A DNA stretch of 64,000 nt from Anaerovorax odorimutans (GCA_016841185.1 JAENZQ010000012.1:45799-109798), one strand, 5' to 3'. Positions 36,467 to 45,583 are shown, counted from the stretch's first letter. Notes: generated from the sequence alone by a model not told the origin. Program-made: numbers and translations.

Positions 36467-36625
36467 TTGTTGAAAAACTCATTGCATCAGTTAAAAATGA
36501 ATAAGCCTGTATAAATATAAATCCTTTGAGAGTTTGGGTTTTATCTTTTCTCCAAATTCAATACGGATGATTATTTATACAGGTTTATTCAAAAGAAGAT
36601 TATAATATATTAACTTTTTCAGCAA
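36467..36625. repeat. Nested inverted-repeat element, 159 bp
   Basis: The outer ends read TTGTTGAAAAA (36467-36477) and TTTTTCAGCAA (36615-36625). An inner pair of 19-base arms, GAATAAGCCTGTATAAATA (36499-36517) and its complement at 36572-36590, matches at 18 of 19 positions. The ends resemble those of the element at 59.4 kb. Function unknown; it could be a miniature mobile element or a structured RNA. The rest of 36433-36689 is AT-rich and without genes. Confidence 0.6.
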
Positions 36626-36689
36626 TCCGAAATATAAAAAGTAATTTTTTTAAATTATTCAGATTACATCAGATAAGAGGTTTTTATCG

Positions 36690-37436
36690 TTAACGGTACA
36701 AAGTAATGGAATATTTATAACTGCTTGCAACATGATAGTTTTCAGTATGTTCTACAGGAGAATTACTTTCCAGGAAAGTCGTACGCTGCATGTACATTAA
36801 TGGTTCAGGCTCTTTGAGGTTAAATAGCTTCATTTGCTTATTAGTGGGCATAACTGCAGTAATGATTTGATTGGCATGAGATATTTTTAAATGGTATTTA
36901 TCTTCTATTATATGATAAAGTGAGCCCTTTTCCAGTTCATAGGGATCCCAATTAGGTAAGTAGTGGGTGTTGATGTACATGATTTGTTCGCTAAAAGGCT
37001 TTTCATCCGCATAACGCATACGATGAACGCGTAGTAGCTTTTGCCCTTTTTTTGTTTCCAGCATCAAAGATAATTTAGCATCGGCTATCGTTTCTTCTAC
37101 ACTTAGTAACTGTGATTTCGTAGAGATGCCGGATTTTATTAAATCTTCAAACTGACTGGTAAGACGTTGAATGTTTCGATTAAAACTGGAAGTTGAAACA
37201 TACACACCTTGACCCCGTTTGCGTTCCACAATACCTTCCTGAACAAGTTCATCAATGGCACGTCGCACCGTTACGCGGCTTGCCTGGTACGTCTGGCTTA
37301 TCCAAAGTTCCGTAGGAAGCTTTTCCCCCTTTTTGAATACTCCTTCATTTATTTGTTGTTTTAAATGTTCCTTGATTTGATAATATAGCGGAATTGGATT
37401 GTTTTTATCAATAATACTCGTATCAATAACATTCAT
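36690..37436 (-). CDS. GntR/HutC-family transcriptional regulator (UTRA domain)
   Basis: ATG at 37436 follows AGGAGGATC and gives 248 residues. An N-terminal winged helix (PLYYQIKEHLKQQINEGVF, LPTELWISQTYQASRVTVRRAIDELV) is followed by a UTRA ligand-binding domain (about 100-245). It is divergent from the nine-gene catabolic operon, and repeated TACAAT motifs lie in both promoter regions. I infer that it represses itself and the operon until a pathway metabolite binds. Confidence 0.9.
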   Translation of the reverse strand: MNVIDTSIIDKNNPIPLYYQIKEHLKQQINEGVFKKGEKLPTELWISQTYQASRVTVRRAIDELVQEGIVERKRGQGVYVSTSSFNRNIQRLTSQFEDLIKSGISTKSQLLSVEETIADAKLSLMLETKKGQKLLRVHRMRYADEKPFSEQIMYINTHYLPNWDPYELEKGSLYHIIEDKYHLKISHANQIITAVMPTNKQMKLFNLKEPEPLMYMQRTTFLESNSPVEHTENYHVASSYKYSITLYR

Positions 37437-37496
37437 TCGAATGATCCTCCTAATCTTTGTGGTGCTGCGTATGCAGTATTTTTTTATTTTCAATAA

Positions 37497-37533
37497 TACA
37501 ATTATATTACAATAATAGGACAATAATTGTCAA
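37497..37533 (-). promoter_or_regulatory. gntR promoter overlapped by three 11-bp-spaced repeats
   Basis: On the minus strand TTGACA (37533-37528) and TAATAT (37509-37504) have an 18-bp spacer. On the plus strand TACAAT occurs at 37497 and 37508 and GACAAT at 37519, exactly 11 bp apart, covering the -10 region. Confidence 0.55.
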
Positions 37534-37595
37534 GAATAAACGGTTGTAATACATTGATGGGCTGCAATTTTCAATATTATGGGAAATAAAAGCTG

Positions 37596-37624
37596 TTGAC
37601 GTTGTATTATTATTGTGTTAACAT
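37596..37624 (+). promoter_or_regulatory. Promoter of the catabolic operon
   Basis: TTGACG (37596-37601), 17 bp, then TAACAT (37619-37624). Confidence 0.7.
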
Positions 37625-37635
37625 ATTGATGTAAT

Positions 37636-37663
37636 TACAATATTAATACAATTATATTACAAT
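37636..37663 (+). promoter_or_regulatory. Candidate operator: three TACAAT repeats
   Basis: TACAAT at 37636, 37647 and 37658, exactly 11 bp apart, lie just downstream of the operon's start site and copy the array on the gntR side. A regulator bound here would block transcription. Confidence 0.55.
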
Positions 37664-37692
37664 TATGACGTCTTAATTAAGGAGGTTGCATT

Positions 37693-39339
37693 ATGAAAGT
37701 AGCTCAAGCTGCTGTCAATGTATTAAAAGAACAGGATGCCAAAATAGTCTATGGAATACCAGGGGGTCAAACTCTGTTTTTTACAGATGCTTTGATGGAT
37801 ACAGATATTCAGTTTATTCAAACCCGTCATGAAGGAACGGCTGCAGCAGCAGCTGACGCTTGGGGACGTTTTACAGGAAAGCCGGGAATGTGCCTTGCGA
37901 CTACCGGACCCGGGGCGACCAATCTGATTACCGGCGTAGGTGGGGCTTTGAGAGATTCAAGCCCGGTTATTACATACTTATTCCAGAATAAGTTAGCCGA
38001 TGCAGGACGTGGAGATGCTCAGGAATCTAATCATGAGGAATTATTCAAAAGTATTGTAAAAGCATATATACCGGTGCGTCATCCCGATGCGGCTGTTTGG
38101 GCAATGCGTGAAGCCTACCGTGTTGCTATGACAGGTAAACCCGGTCCGGTTGTAGTTGATTTTTATCGTGATGTTATTGAAACAGGCGAATGCGAATACA
38201 GCCCCTTGTCGGTAGAGCAATATTGTCCAATACCGGCAATGGTCCCTTCTCATGATGTATTGAACAATGCCGTAAAACAGTTATCAGAGAAAAAACATAT
38301 ATGTATTTGGTCCGGGAATGGTGTTAAAATGTCTTCTGCCGGAAATAAAGTGACGCAATTGGCAGAAAAGCTTAATGCACCTATCGTAACAACGTTTAAT
38401 GGTATAGGCGGTGTACCCAGCAGTCATCCTTTAGTCTTCGGACCCCGTTCCCGCCACGGCAGTAGTCTAACAAGATCGATATTAGAGAAAGCAGATTGTG
38501 TAATTGTAATCGGTTCAAGCATGAGTGGGATTTCTACAAATAGATGGACTTTAGAACTTAAAAATATCATACAAATTGACTTTGATGCATCACAAATTGG
38601 AAAGCAATATCCTGTGAGTTGCGGCGTAGTAGGAGAGATTAATGAAACTTTGGACTTGTTAATGGACAAAATTGAACCTGTTTATGAAAATGAAAGAAAA
38701 ACCTGGATCAGTGAACTGAAACAACGCCGTAAGGAATGGATAGATTCTGTTTTTACAGGTCCTATAAATGATTCAAATGCCAGTCCTGCTGCACCTATTG
38801 CAGTAATACGTGAATTGAACAGTCTTTTGAGCCCGGATCAAGCTATTTGTGTTGATGCAGGAAATGCCGGCGCATGGTCCCATCTACTGCAGTTAGGAAG
38901 TAATATGCGGTATATGAAACCCGTTAATTACGGGAATATGGGCTTTTCTATTCCGGCAGGCATTGCTTGCAGTATGGCAGAACCGGATCGAGAAGTACTG
39001 TGTATTTTAGGAGACGGGTCATTAGGCATGACTCTTGGAGATTTAGACACTGTTGCGCGGTTTGGAAAGAAACTCATTATTATTGTGTTTAATGACAATG
39101 CATATGGCAATATTAAACAGGAAGAACTCTTTAAATTTGGGGAGGGGCATTATACGGGTGTTGATTTATCGGATATCAATTATGCTGAAGTAGCGAAAAA
39201 AATGGGCATGGATGGAGAAACAATCAGTAAGGCTGCCGAATTAAAAAATGCCTTTGAAAATGCAAGAAAAGAAGAAAGGCCCTATATGATTGAAGTGGTA
39301 TTCGATGGTTCTTATACCATTTGGCCGGAAGCATTTTAA
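37693..39339 (+). CDS. Thiamine-diphosphate-dependent enzyme, acetolactate-synthase-like
   Basis: The 548-residue protein has the three-domain TPP fold: an N-terminal domain with the catalytic glutamate E47 in RHEGTAAAAADAWGR and TTGPGATNL, a central domain, and a C-terminal cofactor domain with GDGSLGMTLGDLDT and NDNAYG (Mg/TPP motif). AAGGAGG precedes ATG 37693. Enzymes of this shape include acetolactate synthase, oxalyl-CoA decarboxylase, sulfoacetaldehyde acetyltransferase and decyclising hydrolases. No small regulatory subunit or ilv genes are nearby, so I infer a catabolic decarboxylase or C-C lyase in the operon's pathway. Confidence 0.85.
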   Translation: MKVAQAAVNVLKEQDAKIVYGIPGGQTLFFTDALMDTDIQFIQTRHEGTAAAAADAWGRFTGKPGMCLATTGPGATNLITGVGGALRDSSPVITYLFQNKLADAGRGDAQESNHEELFKSIVKAYIPVRHPDAAVWAMREAYRVAMTGKPGPVVVDFYRDVIETGECEYSPLSVEQYCPIPAMVPSHDVLNNAVKQLSEKKHICIWSGNGVKMSSAGNKVTQLAEKLNAPIVTTFNGIGGVPSSHPLVFGPRSRHGSSLTRSILEKADCVIVIGSSMSGISTNRWTLELKNIIQIDFDASQIGKQYPVSCGVVGEINETLDLLMDKIEPVYENERKTWISELKQRRKEWIDSVFTGPINDSNASPAAPIAVIRELNSLLSPDQAICVDAGNAGAWSHLLQLGSNMRYMKPVNYGNMGFSIPAGIACSMAEPDREVLCILGDGSLGMTLGDLDTVARFGKKLIIIVFNDNAYGNIKQEELFKFGEGHYTGVDLSDINYAEVAKKMGMDGETISKAAELKNAFENARKEERPYMIEVVFDGSYTIWPEAF

Positions 39340-39384
39340 GAAAGCCGACAGTGGTTGAATTTTTTAATAAAGGAGGGACGCAGG

Positions 39385-40293
39385 ATGAAGATGGAAAGGA
39401 TAAATAAGCTGATCACATTAAAGCAAGCCGGTGAAATGATTTCAGATGGCGATAAAGTCGCAATTGCGGGTTCTTTAATAAGGCGCCATCCTATGGCTTT
39501 GGTCCATGAAATTGTTCGTCAAAAGAAAAAAAATCTTACCATTTTAGGATGGAATAATGGAATAGATTTTGACATGTTAATAGGGGCGGAATGTGTAAAG
39601 GAAGCGCATTCCTCTTATGTAGGTTTGTCTAATGTAGGGCTTGCGCCTAATTTCAGGCGTGCAGTGCAGGAAGGCAAAGTACGTTTTGTAGATCATAGTG
39701 AAACTTGTGCTATTGATAAGTTCCGTGCAGGTGCCACAGGTGCTCCTTATGCGCTTTCAAAGACGCCTTTACATAATGATCTTCAAAAAAACCCGGAATA
39801 TCAGAAGGAAGTAACAGATCCGTTCACAGGGGAAAAATGGATTGCTTTAGAAGCATTTCGACCGAATATAGCCATTATGCATGCCCATAGAGCAGATATC
39901 TATGGTAACGTCCAATTAGATCCTCAAAGGATGATGGATAACGAAACAGATATACTCATATGCAAATCAGCAGATAAAGTTATTGTAACAGTTGAAGAAA
40001 TTGTAGAAGAAGAGGAGATTATCCGTACACCGGCACAAACCGTGCTAAGCAAATTTTTTGTAGATGCAGTTGTACTGGCGCCATATGGTGCACATCCTAA
40101 TTCATGTGATTTACGTTATGATTTTGACATCCAGCATTCCAGATTGTATCGAGATATGAGTTTATCACAAGAAGGCTTTATAGAATATATGGACAAGTAT
40201 GTCTACTCCAGTTCAAACTGGGAAGAATACCTCGAAAAAATCGGAAAAGATCGATTAGATGCAATTACACGCACCGATATTATAAGGAGGTAA
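39385..40293 (+). CDS. Glutaconate CoA-transferase/IpdA-family A subunit, copy 1
   Basis: ATG 39385 (behind AAAGGAGGG) gives 302 residues. The fold signature is clear: GDKVAIAGSLIRRHPMALVHE, DFDMLIGAECVKEA, and VLAPYGAHPNSCDLRYDFD near the end. In VDHSETCAI, E106 aligns in my hand alignment with the catalytic Glu105 of mycobacterial IpdA, where glutaconate CoA-transferase A has Gln. The partner subunit follows six bases later and a second A/B pair lies downstream. I therefore favour a CoA-thioester hydrolase or C-C cleaving role over CoA transfer; annotation pipelines would call it CoA-transferase subunit A. Confidence 0.85.
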   Translation: MKMERINKLITLKQAGEMISDGDKVAIAGSLIRRHPMALVHEIVRQKKKNLTILGWNNGIDFDMLIGAECVKEAHSSYVGLSNVGLAPNFRRAVQEGKVRFVDHSETCAIDKFRAGATGAPYALSKTPLHNDLQKNPEYQKEVTDPFTGEKWIALEAFRPNIAIMHAHRADIYGNVQLDPQRMMDNETDILICKSADKVIVTVEEIVEEEEIIRTPAQTVLSKFFVDAVVLAPYGAHPNSCDLRYDFDIQHSRLYRDMSLSQEGFIEYMDKYVYSSSNWEEYLEKIGKDRLDAITRTDIIRR

Positions 40294-40299
40294 AAACCA

Positions 40300-41121
40300 A
40301 TGAAATATACATTAGAAGAGTTATTGGCTGTAGAAATATCCCGTCATATAAAAGATGGAGAGATGGGCTTCGTAGGTGTTGGAACTGGTGGGGAAGCATT
40401 TATCCGTGCTGTGGGTATTCCGGCAGTTGCCTCTCGATTGGCTCAGCTTTGCCATGCTCCAAATTATACCATTATGTTCGGACCTATATTGGATCCTGTT
40501 TTAGATGCCGAAAGTATCCCTGAAACCAATTTCGAGCCTGACTTGATTCGTTGGCCCTGCCGCAGTCAAATTACTGTAGAAGAGGCGTTATGTATCTTTA
40601 AAAGAGGTAAAATGGGAATCGGATTTGCTTCCGGTGCTCAAATTGATGCTTACGGCAACATGAATATTGTGTGTGTTGGGGAGTACAAGAATCCCAAGGT
40701 GCGTTTACCAGGACCTTTAGCACAGCCAGATCACGCAGCTCATGCTAAAAGAGTATTTGCGATTCAAAAACATGATTGTCGAACATTAGTAGAAAAAGTA
40801 GATTATATTTCTGCTACCGGCAATCAAAACAGAGAAGGCCTTGCAGGAGGAGGTATTGCATTTGTATTTACCGATTTGGCTGTTATGGATTTTAATCCTG
40901 ACACTGATCGTATGCGGCTTCGAAGTATACATCCGGGAAAAACTTTAAAACAAATAATTGAAAATACAGGTTTTGAACTGGAAATACCAGAAAAAGTGCC
41001 ATTTACCCAGCCTTCGGATGACAGAGACTTAGAACTTATTCGTACACGCATTGATCCTTCTAAGAAATGGTTAAATGCAGAGATTACTAAAGAGCCGGCC
41101 ACATTAGAAAAAAATGTATAA
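40300..41121 (+). CDS. Glutaconate CoA-transferase/IpdB-family B subunit, copy 1, lacking the catalytic Glu
   Basis: The 273-residue partner of the preceding gene starts at ATG 40300 behind AAGGAGG. Family features are GAQIDAYGNMN, VEKVDYISATG, FTDLAVMDF and ENTGFELEIP. In true glutaconate CoA-transferase B the stretch IIVESGLMD carries catalytic Glu54. Here the equivalent is TIMFGPILD, with F60 in that place. The enzyme therefore cannot form the usual glutamyl-CoA intermediate. This loss resembles IpdB, whose complex hydrolyses a cyclic beta-diketone CoA ester. Confidence 0.85.
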   Translation: MKYTLEELLAVEISRHIKDGEMGFVGVGTGGEAFIRAVGIPAVASRLAQLCHAPNYTIMFGPILDPVLDAESIPETNFEPDLIRWPCRSQITVEEALCIFKRGKMGIGFASGAQIDAYGNMNIVCVGEYKNPKVRLPGPLAQPDHAAHAKRVFAIQKHDCRTLVEKVDYISATGNQNREGLAGGGIAFVFTDLAVMDFNPDTDRMRLRSIHPGKTLKQIIENTGFELEIPEKVPFTQPSDDRDLELIRTRIDPSKKWLNAEITKEPATLEKNV

Positions 41122-41139
41122 AAGAAAGGAAGATGTATC

Positions 41140-42048
41140 ATGATCCAGAGAACATCTAAGGTCAAGAAGTTAAAGGACGCTATCTCAATGATTGCAGATG
41201 GAGATAAAGTTGCAATCGGCGGCTCCCTGATCAGACGCGCTCCTATGGCTTTGGTAAGAGAAATTGCACGTCAGCGCAAACGGGAACTCACGTTATATAG
41301 CTGGTCAGCCGGTATGGATTACGATCTTCTTATTGGTGCTGGTTGCGTAAAAGAAGCGTGGTCATCATATTGCGGATTATTTCAATTCGGTATGGCTATG
41401 AACTTTAGAAGAAAAGTGGAAAGTGAAGAGGTTCGTTTTGTAGATCTTAGTGAATCTTGTGCAAAAGATAAATTCAGAGCAGCAGCTTTCGGTCAGACTT
41501 TTTGTGTCTCTAAAGTTCCGCTACATACAAGTATGATGGAAAATCCTGAATTTCAAAGTATAATAGAATGTCCTTTTACCGGAGAAAAATATGTTGCAAT
41601 GGAAGCGTATCATCCCGATGTAGCCATTATTCATGCTCATCGTGCAGACCAATATGGAAATGTACAGTGGAAACCTATTCGAATGATGGATAACGAATGT
41701 GATATTCTGATTGCTAAATCTGCTAAGAAGGTTATCGTAAGTGTGGAAAAAATCGTAGATGAATCAGTCATCATTAATAATCCAACATGGACCATGCTGC
41801 CCAAAATGTATATAAATGCAGTTGTTGAATTACCTTATGGTGCTCATCCTAATTCTTGTGATACATTATATGACTTTGATTTAGAGCACGGCCGATTATA
41901 TCGTGAATATAGCCAGACACCAGAAAAATTCAAAAAATATTTAGAAAAATATGTTTATGGGTGCCCGGAATATGAAGATTATCTAAACTTATGCGGGGGT
42001 ATTGAAACCCTGTCAAAAATAAGCAGAGACACTTTGGAGGTGGAATAA
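41140..42048 (+). CDS. Glutaconate CoA-transferase/IpdA-family A subunit, copy 2
   Basis: The 302-residue protein is a clear paralogue of copy 1: GDKVAIGGSLIRRAPMALVRE, YDLLIGAGCVKEA and VELPYGAHPNSCD recur in register. E105 in VDLSESCAK takes the IpdA catalytic position. AAAGGAAG precedes ATG 41140, 18 bp after the first B subunit. The tandem A-B-A-B arrangement points to duplication followed by specialisation on two successive or related CoA thioesters. Confidence 0.85.
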   Translation: MIQRTSKVKKLKDAISMIADGDKVAIGGSLIRRAPMALVREIARQRKRELTLYSWSAGMDYDLLIGAGCVKEAWSSYCGLFQFGMAMNFRRKVESEEVRFVDLSESCAKDKFRAAAFGQTFCVSKVPLHTSMMENPEFQSIIECPFTGEKYVAMEAYHPDVAIIHAHRADQYGNVQWKPIRMMDNECDILIAKSAKKVIVSVEKIVDESVIINNPTWTMLPKMYINAVVELPYGAHPNSCDTLYDFDLEHGRLYREYSQTPEKFKKYLEKYVYGCPEYEDYLNLCGGIETLSKISRDTLEVE

Positions 42049-42049
42049 T

Positions 42050-42868
42050 ATGCAGGGATATACATTAGCTGAATTGTTGGCTGTAGAGGCTTCCAAATAT
42101 GTAAAAGATGATGAAATGAACTTTGTTGGTATTGGAACAGGTGGGCAAGCGTGGATTATGGCAGTAGGCATGCCTACGGTAGCAGTATGCCTTGCTCAGC
42201 ATGATCATGCCCCCAATGCGACATTAATGATTGGACCTGTATTGGACCCTTTGTTAGATGATATTTATGTACCGGATGCCAATTGGGAATATGATTTAAT
42301 CCACTGGCCCTGCCGTTGTCAAATTCCATTAGAAGATGCACTGGGTATTTTCAGGCAAGGTAGGCTTGGCCTTTCCTTTGCTTCTGCGGCTCAGGTCGAT
42401 AAATATGGCAACTTCAATATTGCACGTATCGGTACAAAAGAAAATATGAAGGTCCGCTTGCCCGGTTGTTTGGCACAGACAGATCATGGAGCTTATGCTA
42501 ATAGAATTTGCGTTACGGTTCGCCATAACAGACGTACTTTAGTTGAACATGTAGATTTTATTTCTTCAGCTGGACATGAAAATCGTGAAGGATTGCCAGG
42601 TGGAGGTCCGGTTTTAGTGCTGACAGATAAAGCAGTAATGGATTTTGAACCTTCAACTGGGTTGATGCGGTTAAAAAGTGTTCATCCAGGGGTTAAAGTC
42701 GAAGACGTTATTGAAAATACCGGTTTTTCTTTGATCATTCCTTCATCAGTGCCTGAAACCTCTCCTCCAACCAAGGAAGAATTGCAACTGATTCGCGAAG
42801 TGATTGATCCCAAGAGAAAATTTCTTGAAGCTCGAATCACCCAGGAAGCAGCTGTTTTGGAGGAATAA
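42050..42868 (+). CDS. Glutaconate CoA-transferase/IpdB-family B subunit, copy 2, lacking the catalytic Glu
   Basis: The 272-residue protein pairs with the preceding A subunit, starting one base after its stop behind TTGGAGG. It shares LAELLAVEASKYVKD, FASAAQVDKYGNFN, ENREGLPGGGPVLVLTDKAV and ENTGFSLIIP with copy 1. At the position of Glu54 of glutaconate CoA-transferase it has I61 in TLMIGPVLD. So both B subunits have lost the residue, which argues against a chance mutation in one copy. Confidence 0.85.
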   Translation: MQGYTLAELLAVEASKYVKDDEMNFVGIGTGGQAWIMAVGMPTVAVCLAQHDHAPNATLMIGPVLDPLLDDIYVPDANWEYDLIHWPCRCQIPLEDALGIFRQGRLGLSFASAAQVDKYGNFNIARIGTKENMKVRLPGCLAQTDHGAYANRICVTVRHNRRTLVEHVDFISSAGHENREGLPGGGPVLVLTDKAVMDFEPSTGLMRLKSVHPGVKVEDVIENTGFSLIIPSSVPETSPPTKEELQLIREVIDPKRKFLEARITQEAAVLEE

Positions 42869-42870
42869 CT

Positions 42871-44355
42871 ATGATGAAGGAATGTGTATTGACGATTGAT
42901 GTAGGAACAAGTTCTTACAGAGTATCTCTATTTGATCTGCAATTTATGCAAATCGCTCAACAATCTTATAAGATTGCGAATACGCATACTTTAGACGCTG
43001 AAAGATGCTGGGATATAATTTGTGATATGACAAACAACCTGATGGCATCATTAAATGATAAGGTGAATATCCGAGGCATAAGCGTAAGTTCCCAAGTCGC
43101 TTGGTTAGGAATAGATGCTTCAGGGAATCCGGTAGCTCCTGTACTGACTTGGATGGACCAAAGCCCTGAAGAAATGCAGGCGTTGGCTTCTGTTATTACA
43201 AGTGAGAGTGTTTATGAAAAAACTGCACGTCGCTTGTCAGCAGAATATGGTGGCTTGAAGCTGCAAAAAATTAAAAAGAATAACCCCTCGGCATACGAGG
43301 CAATAAAGTATTTTTTCTCCCTTAAAGATTATATAAATTATAAACTGACCGGTGAAGCGGCAATAGACAGAACCAGCGCCTGTTACACATTGTTGTATAA
43401 TCCCTTATCAGAAGATTGGGATGAAGATATTTTAGCAGCACTTTCTATTCCTAAAAAGATACTGCCCCCTTTGATAAATGGATATGAAGTTTTGGGCAAG
43501 ACCCTCAATGATACAGGTATGCCTATCCCCAATGGGATACCTGTTGCCGCATCAGGACCGGATGGTACCGTAGGTGTTCTGGGAGCAGGTGGATATAAAA
43601 TAGGAACGGCTGTTGATATTATGGGAACCACGGATGTATTTTTAACTTGCAGCAATCGATTCATATCAGATAAAAATCAACGACTGATTGTTAATCCTCA
43701 TGTGATTGAAGACCTTTGGGTTGTCGGTGGGCCAATGGGATTATCTGGCGGCACTGCAAGCTGGTTTGTACACACCTTGATGTCAGATTTAGTCACATAT
43801 AAATCCGTTAATGAACAAGCAGAAAAAATACCTCCCGGTTGCGATGGGCTGCTGATGAATCCAGGGCTTACAGGAGAGCGTGCACCATTTTGGAGTTCTG
43901 AAATGGCAGGAACTGTTTTTGGAATTGGATTAAACCATACGGCCGCACATTTATTCAGAGCAATTATGGAAGGAAACAGTTATGCAATTCGGTACTTATG
44001 TCATTTATGCAGCGAAGCCGGCAGTCCTATTGATCAGATCATTGCAATTGGCGGTGCAACGCAGCATACCGGTTGGCTACAAATTAAAGCGGATATTACA
44101 GGCATTCCGATTTATCTTCCGAGGGTACTGGAAGCTACCAGCATGGGATGTGCGGTATTAGCATGGATATCTGCGGGTGTGAAGCTTTCAGAACAACAGG
44201 ACTGCCTTGAGCAGCCATGTAAAATATTTGATCCCGACAAGAACAATGAGGTCATATATAACCGTTTCTATCAAAGATACTTATATTTTATAAAAACAGC
44301 AGCAGACTTTTATAAAAATCAAAAAGGAGGAGATGCTTTATGGCAGGACCGTTAA
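42871..44355 (+). CDS. FGGY-family carbohydrate kinase
   Basis: The 494-residue kinase phosphorylates a sugar, polyol or sugar-acid hydroxyl with ATP. Motifs are VLTIDVGTSSYRVSLFD (phosphate loop), AASGPDGTVGVLGAGG with the catalytic Asp, and the FGGY C-terminal signature region IAIGGATQHTGWLQIKADITG. TTGGAGG precedes ATG 42871, two bases after the B2 stop. It overlaps the next gene by 16 bases. The substrate is unknown; its place among CoA enzymes is unusual and implies that a hydroxylated fragment is released and phosphorylated. Confidence 0.88.
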   Translation: MMKECVLTIDVGTSSYRVSLFDLQFMQIAQQSYKIANTHTLDAERCWDIICDMTNNLMASLNDKVNIRGISVSSQVAWLGIDASGNPVAPVLTWMDQSPEEMQALASVITSESVYEKTARRLSAEYGGLKLQKIKKNNPSAYEAIKYFFSLKDYINYKLTGEAAIDRTSACYTLLYNPLSEDWDEDILAALSIPKKILPPLINGYEVLGKTLNDTGMPIPNGIPVAASGPDGTVGVLGAGGYKIGTAVDIMGTTDVFLTCSNRFISDKNQRLIVNPHVIEDLWVVGGPMGLSGGTASWFVHTLMSDLVTYKSVNEQAEKIPPGCDGLLMNPGLTGERAPFWSSEMAGTVFGIGLNHTAAHLFRAIMEGNSYAIRYLCHLCSEAGSPIDQIIAIGGATQHTGWLQIKADITGIPIYLPRVLEATSMGCAVLAWISAGVKLSEQQDCLEQPCKIFDPDKNNEVIYNRFYQRYLYFIKTAADFYKNQKGGDALWQDR

Positions 44356-45539
44356 ATGGCATTACAGTCATTGATATGTCACGCTTTATTGCCGGACCAT
44401 ATTGTTCAATGCTTTTAGGGGATATGGGTGCGGATGTGATTAAAGTAGAAAGCAAAAAAAAGGGTGAGGATTCAAGAGGATTAATTCCTTTTGCAGGAAA
44501 AGGAAATAAAAAAGTCAGTTTATATTACACCCAATACAATAAAAACAAAAGAAGTATTACAATTGATTTTTACAACCCAAAAGGAATTGATTTGCTAAAA
44601 CAGCTCATAAAAAAAGCTGATGTGCTTGTGGAAAACTTCAGACCAGGTACTTTGGACAAGATGGGCCTAACTAAAGAAGTTTTAAATGAGTTGAATCCTT
44701 CTTTGATTGTAACTTCAATTTCAGGTTTTGGACAGGACGGGCCGTACCGTAATCGGGCAGCATTTGACTGTATTGGGCAAGCCATGGGTGGCATTATGGG
44801 CTTGACCGGTGAGCCGGATGGTTCTCCTCTTTTAACTGGGACATGGATTGCAGATTTCACAACAGGTATCTATTCTGCTTTTGGAACAGTTTGTGCTCTT
44901 TTTAATAAACAAAAAACAAATGAAGGACAGTTTTTAGATTTATCGTTATTGGAATGCGTGGTTTCCCTGCTGGCAACAGCGATTCCTAATTATGTGGAGT
45001 CCGGAGAGATCCAGCCAAGAAGAGGCAATCGAGATAATGTGACCGGCCCGGCCAATGCATTTAAATGTAAAGATGGCATGATTTACTTTCATGCAGGAAC
45101 AGATCCATTGTTTAAACGTTTAGCAACGTTAATGGGGCAACCGGAACTTAATGAAAATCCAAAGTACTGTACAGCTGACAGACGAATGGAAAATATTTTT
45201 GATATAGAAGAAATTGTACAAAATTGGATTAAAGAATATTCAACCAGTGATGCTGAAAATCTTTTGGCTGAGGCAGGAATACCCGTATCAAAGATTGCTA
45301 CTGTTGAAGATGTTGTGAACAATCCTCAAATAAAACACAGAGAAGCAATTGTATATCGCGATTATCCGGGTGTAGGTAAAATCGCTTTGCCGGGAATTAC
45401 AGTGAAAATGTCAAAAACACCGGGTGAAGTAAAGAGAAGGCCGCCGACTTTAGGAGAACATAATGTTGAAATTTTATCAAAATATCTGGGTTTATCCAAT
45501 GAAGAAATCAACAAGCTTAAAGATGAAGAAGTTATTTAA
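44340..45539 (+). CDS. CaiB/BaiF-family (class III) CoA-transferase
   Basis: The 399-residue enzyme moves CoA between carboxylates via an aspartyl thioester. It begins GITVIDMSRFIAGPYCSMLL, with ADVIKVE and VLVENFRPGTLDKMGL as family signatures, and D143 in RAAFDCIGQAMGG is the catalytic Asp. AAAGGAGGAG precedes ATG 44340 within the kinase gene. Because the two A/B pairs appear not to be transferases, this is the most likely enzyme that activates the imported acid to its CoA ester. Confidence 0.92.
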   Translation: MAGPLNGITVIDMSRFIAGPYCSMLLGDMGADVIKVESKKKGEDSRGLIPFAGKGNKKVSLYYTQYNKNKRSITIDFYNPKGIDLLKQLIKKADVLVENFRPGTLDKMGLTKEVLNELNPSLIVTSISGFGQDGPYRNRAAFDCIGQAMGGIMGLTGEPDGSPLLTGTWIADFTTGIYSAFGTVCALFNKQKTNEGQFLDLSLLECVVSLLATAIPNYVESGEIQPRRGNRDNVTGPANAFKCKDGMIYFHAGTDPLFKRLATLMGQPELNENPKYCTADRRMENIFDIEEIVQNWIKEYSTSDAENLLAEAGIPVSKIATVEDVVNNPQIKHREAIVYRDYPGVGKIALPGITVKMSKTPGEVKRRPPTLGEHNVEILSKYLGLSNEEINKLKDEEVI

Positions 45540-45583
45540 TTAAATCTGTATAACAGAATTATTCCTTTAGAAAGGAGAAAAGC

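Noticed and set aside
37693..39339. Calling the TPP enzyme a biosynthetic acetolactate synthase (ilvB)
   Set aside because: No ilvN/ilvC/ilvD neighbours, and the operon is clearly catabolic with a transporter.
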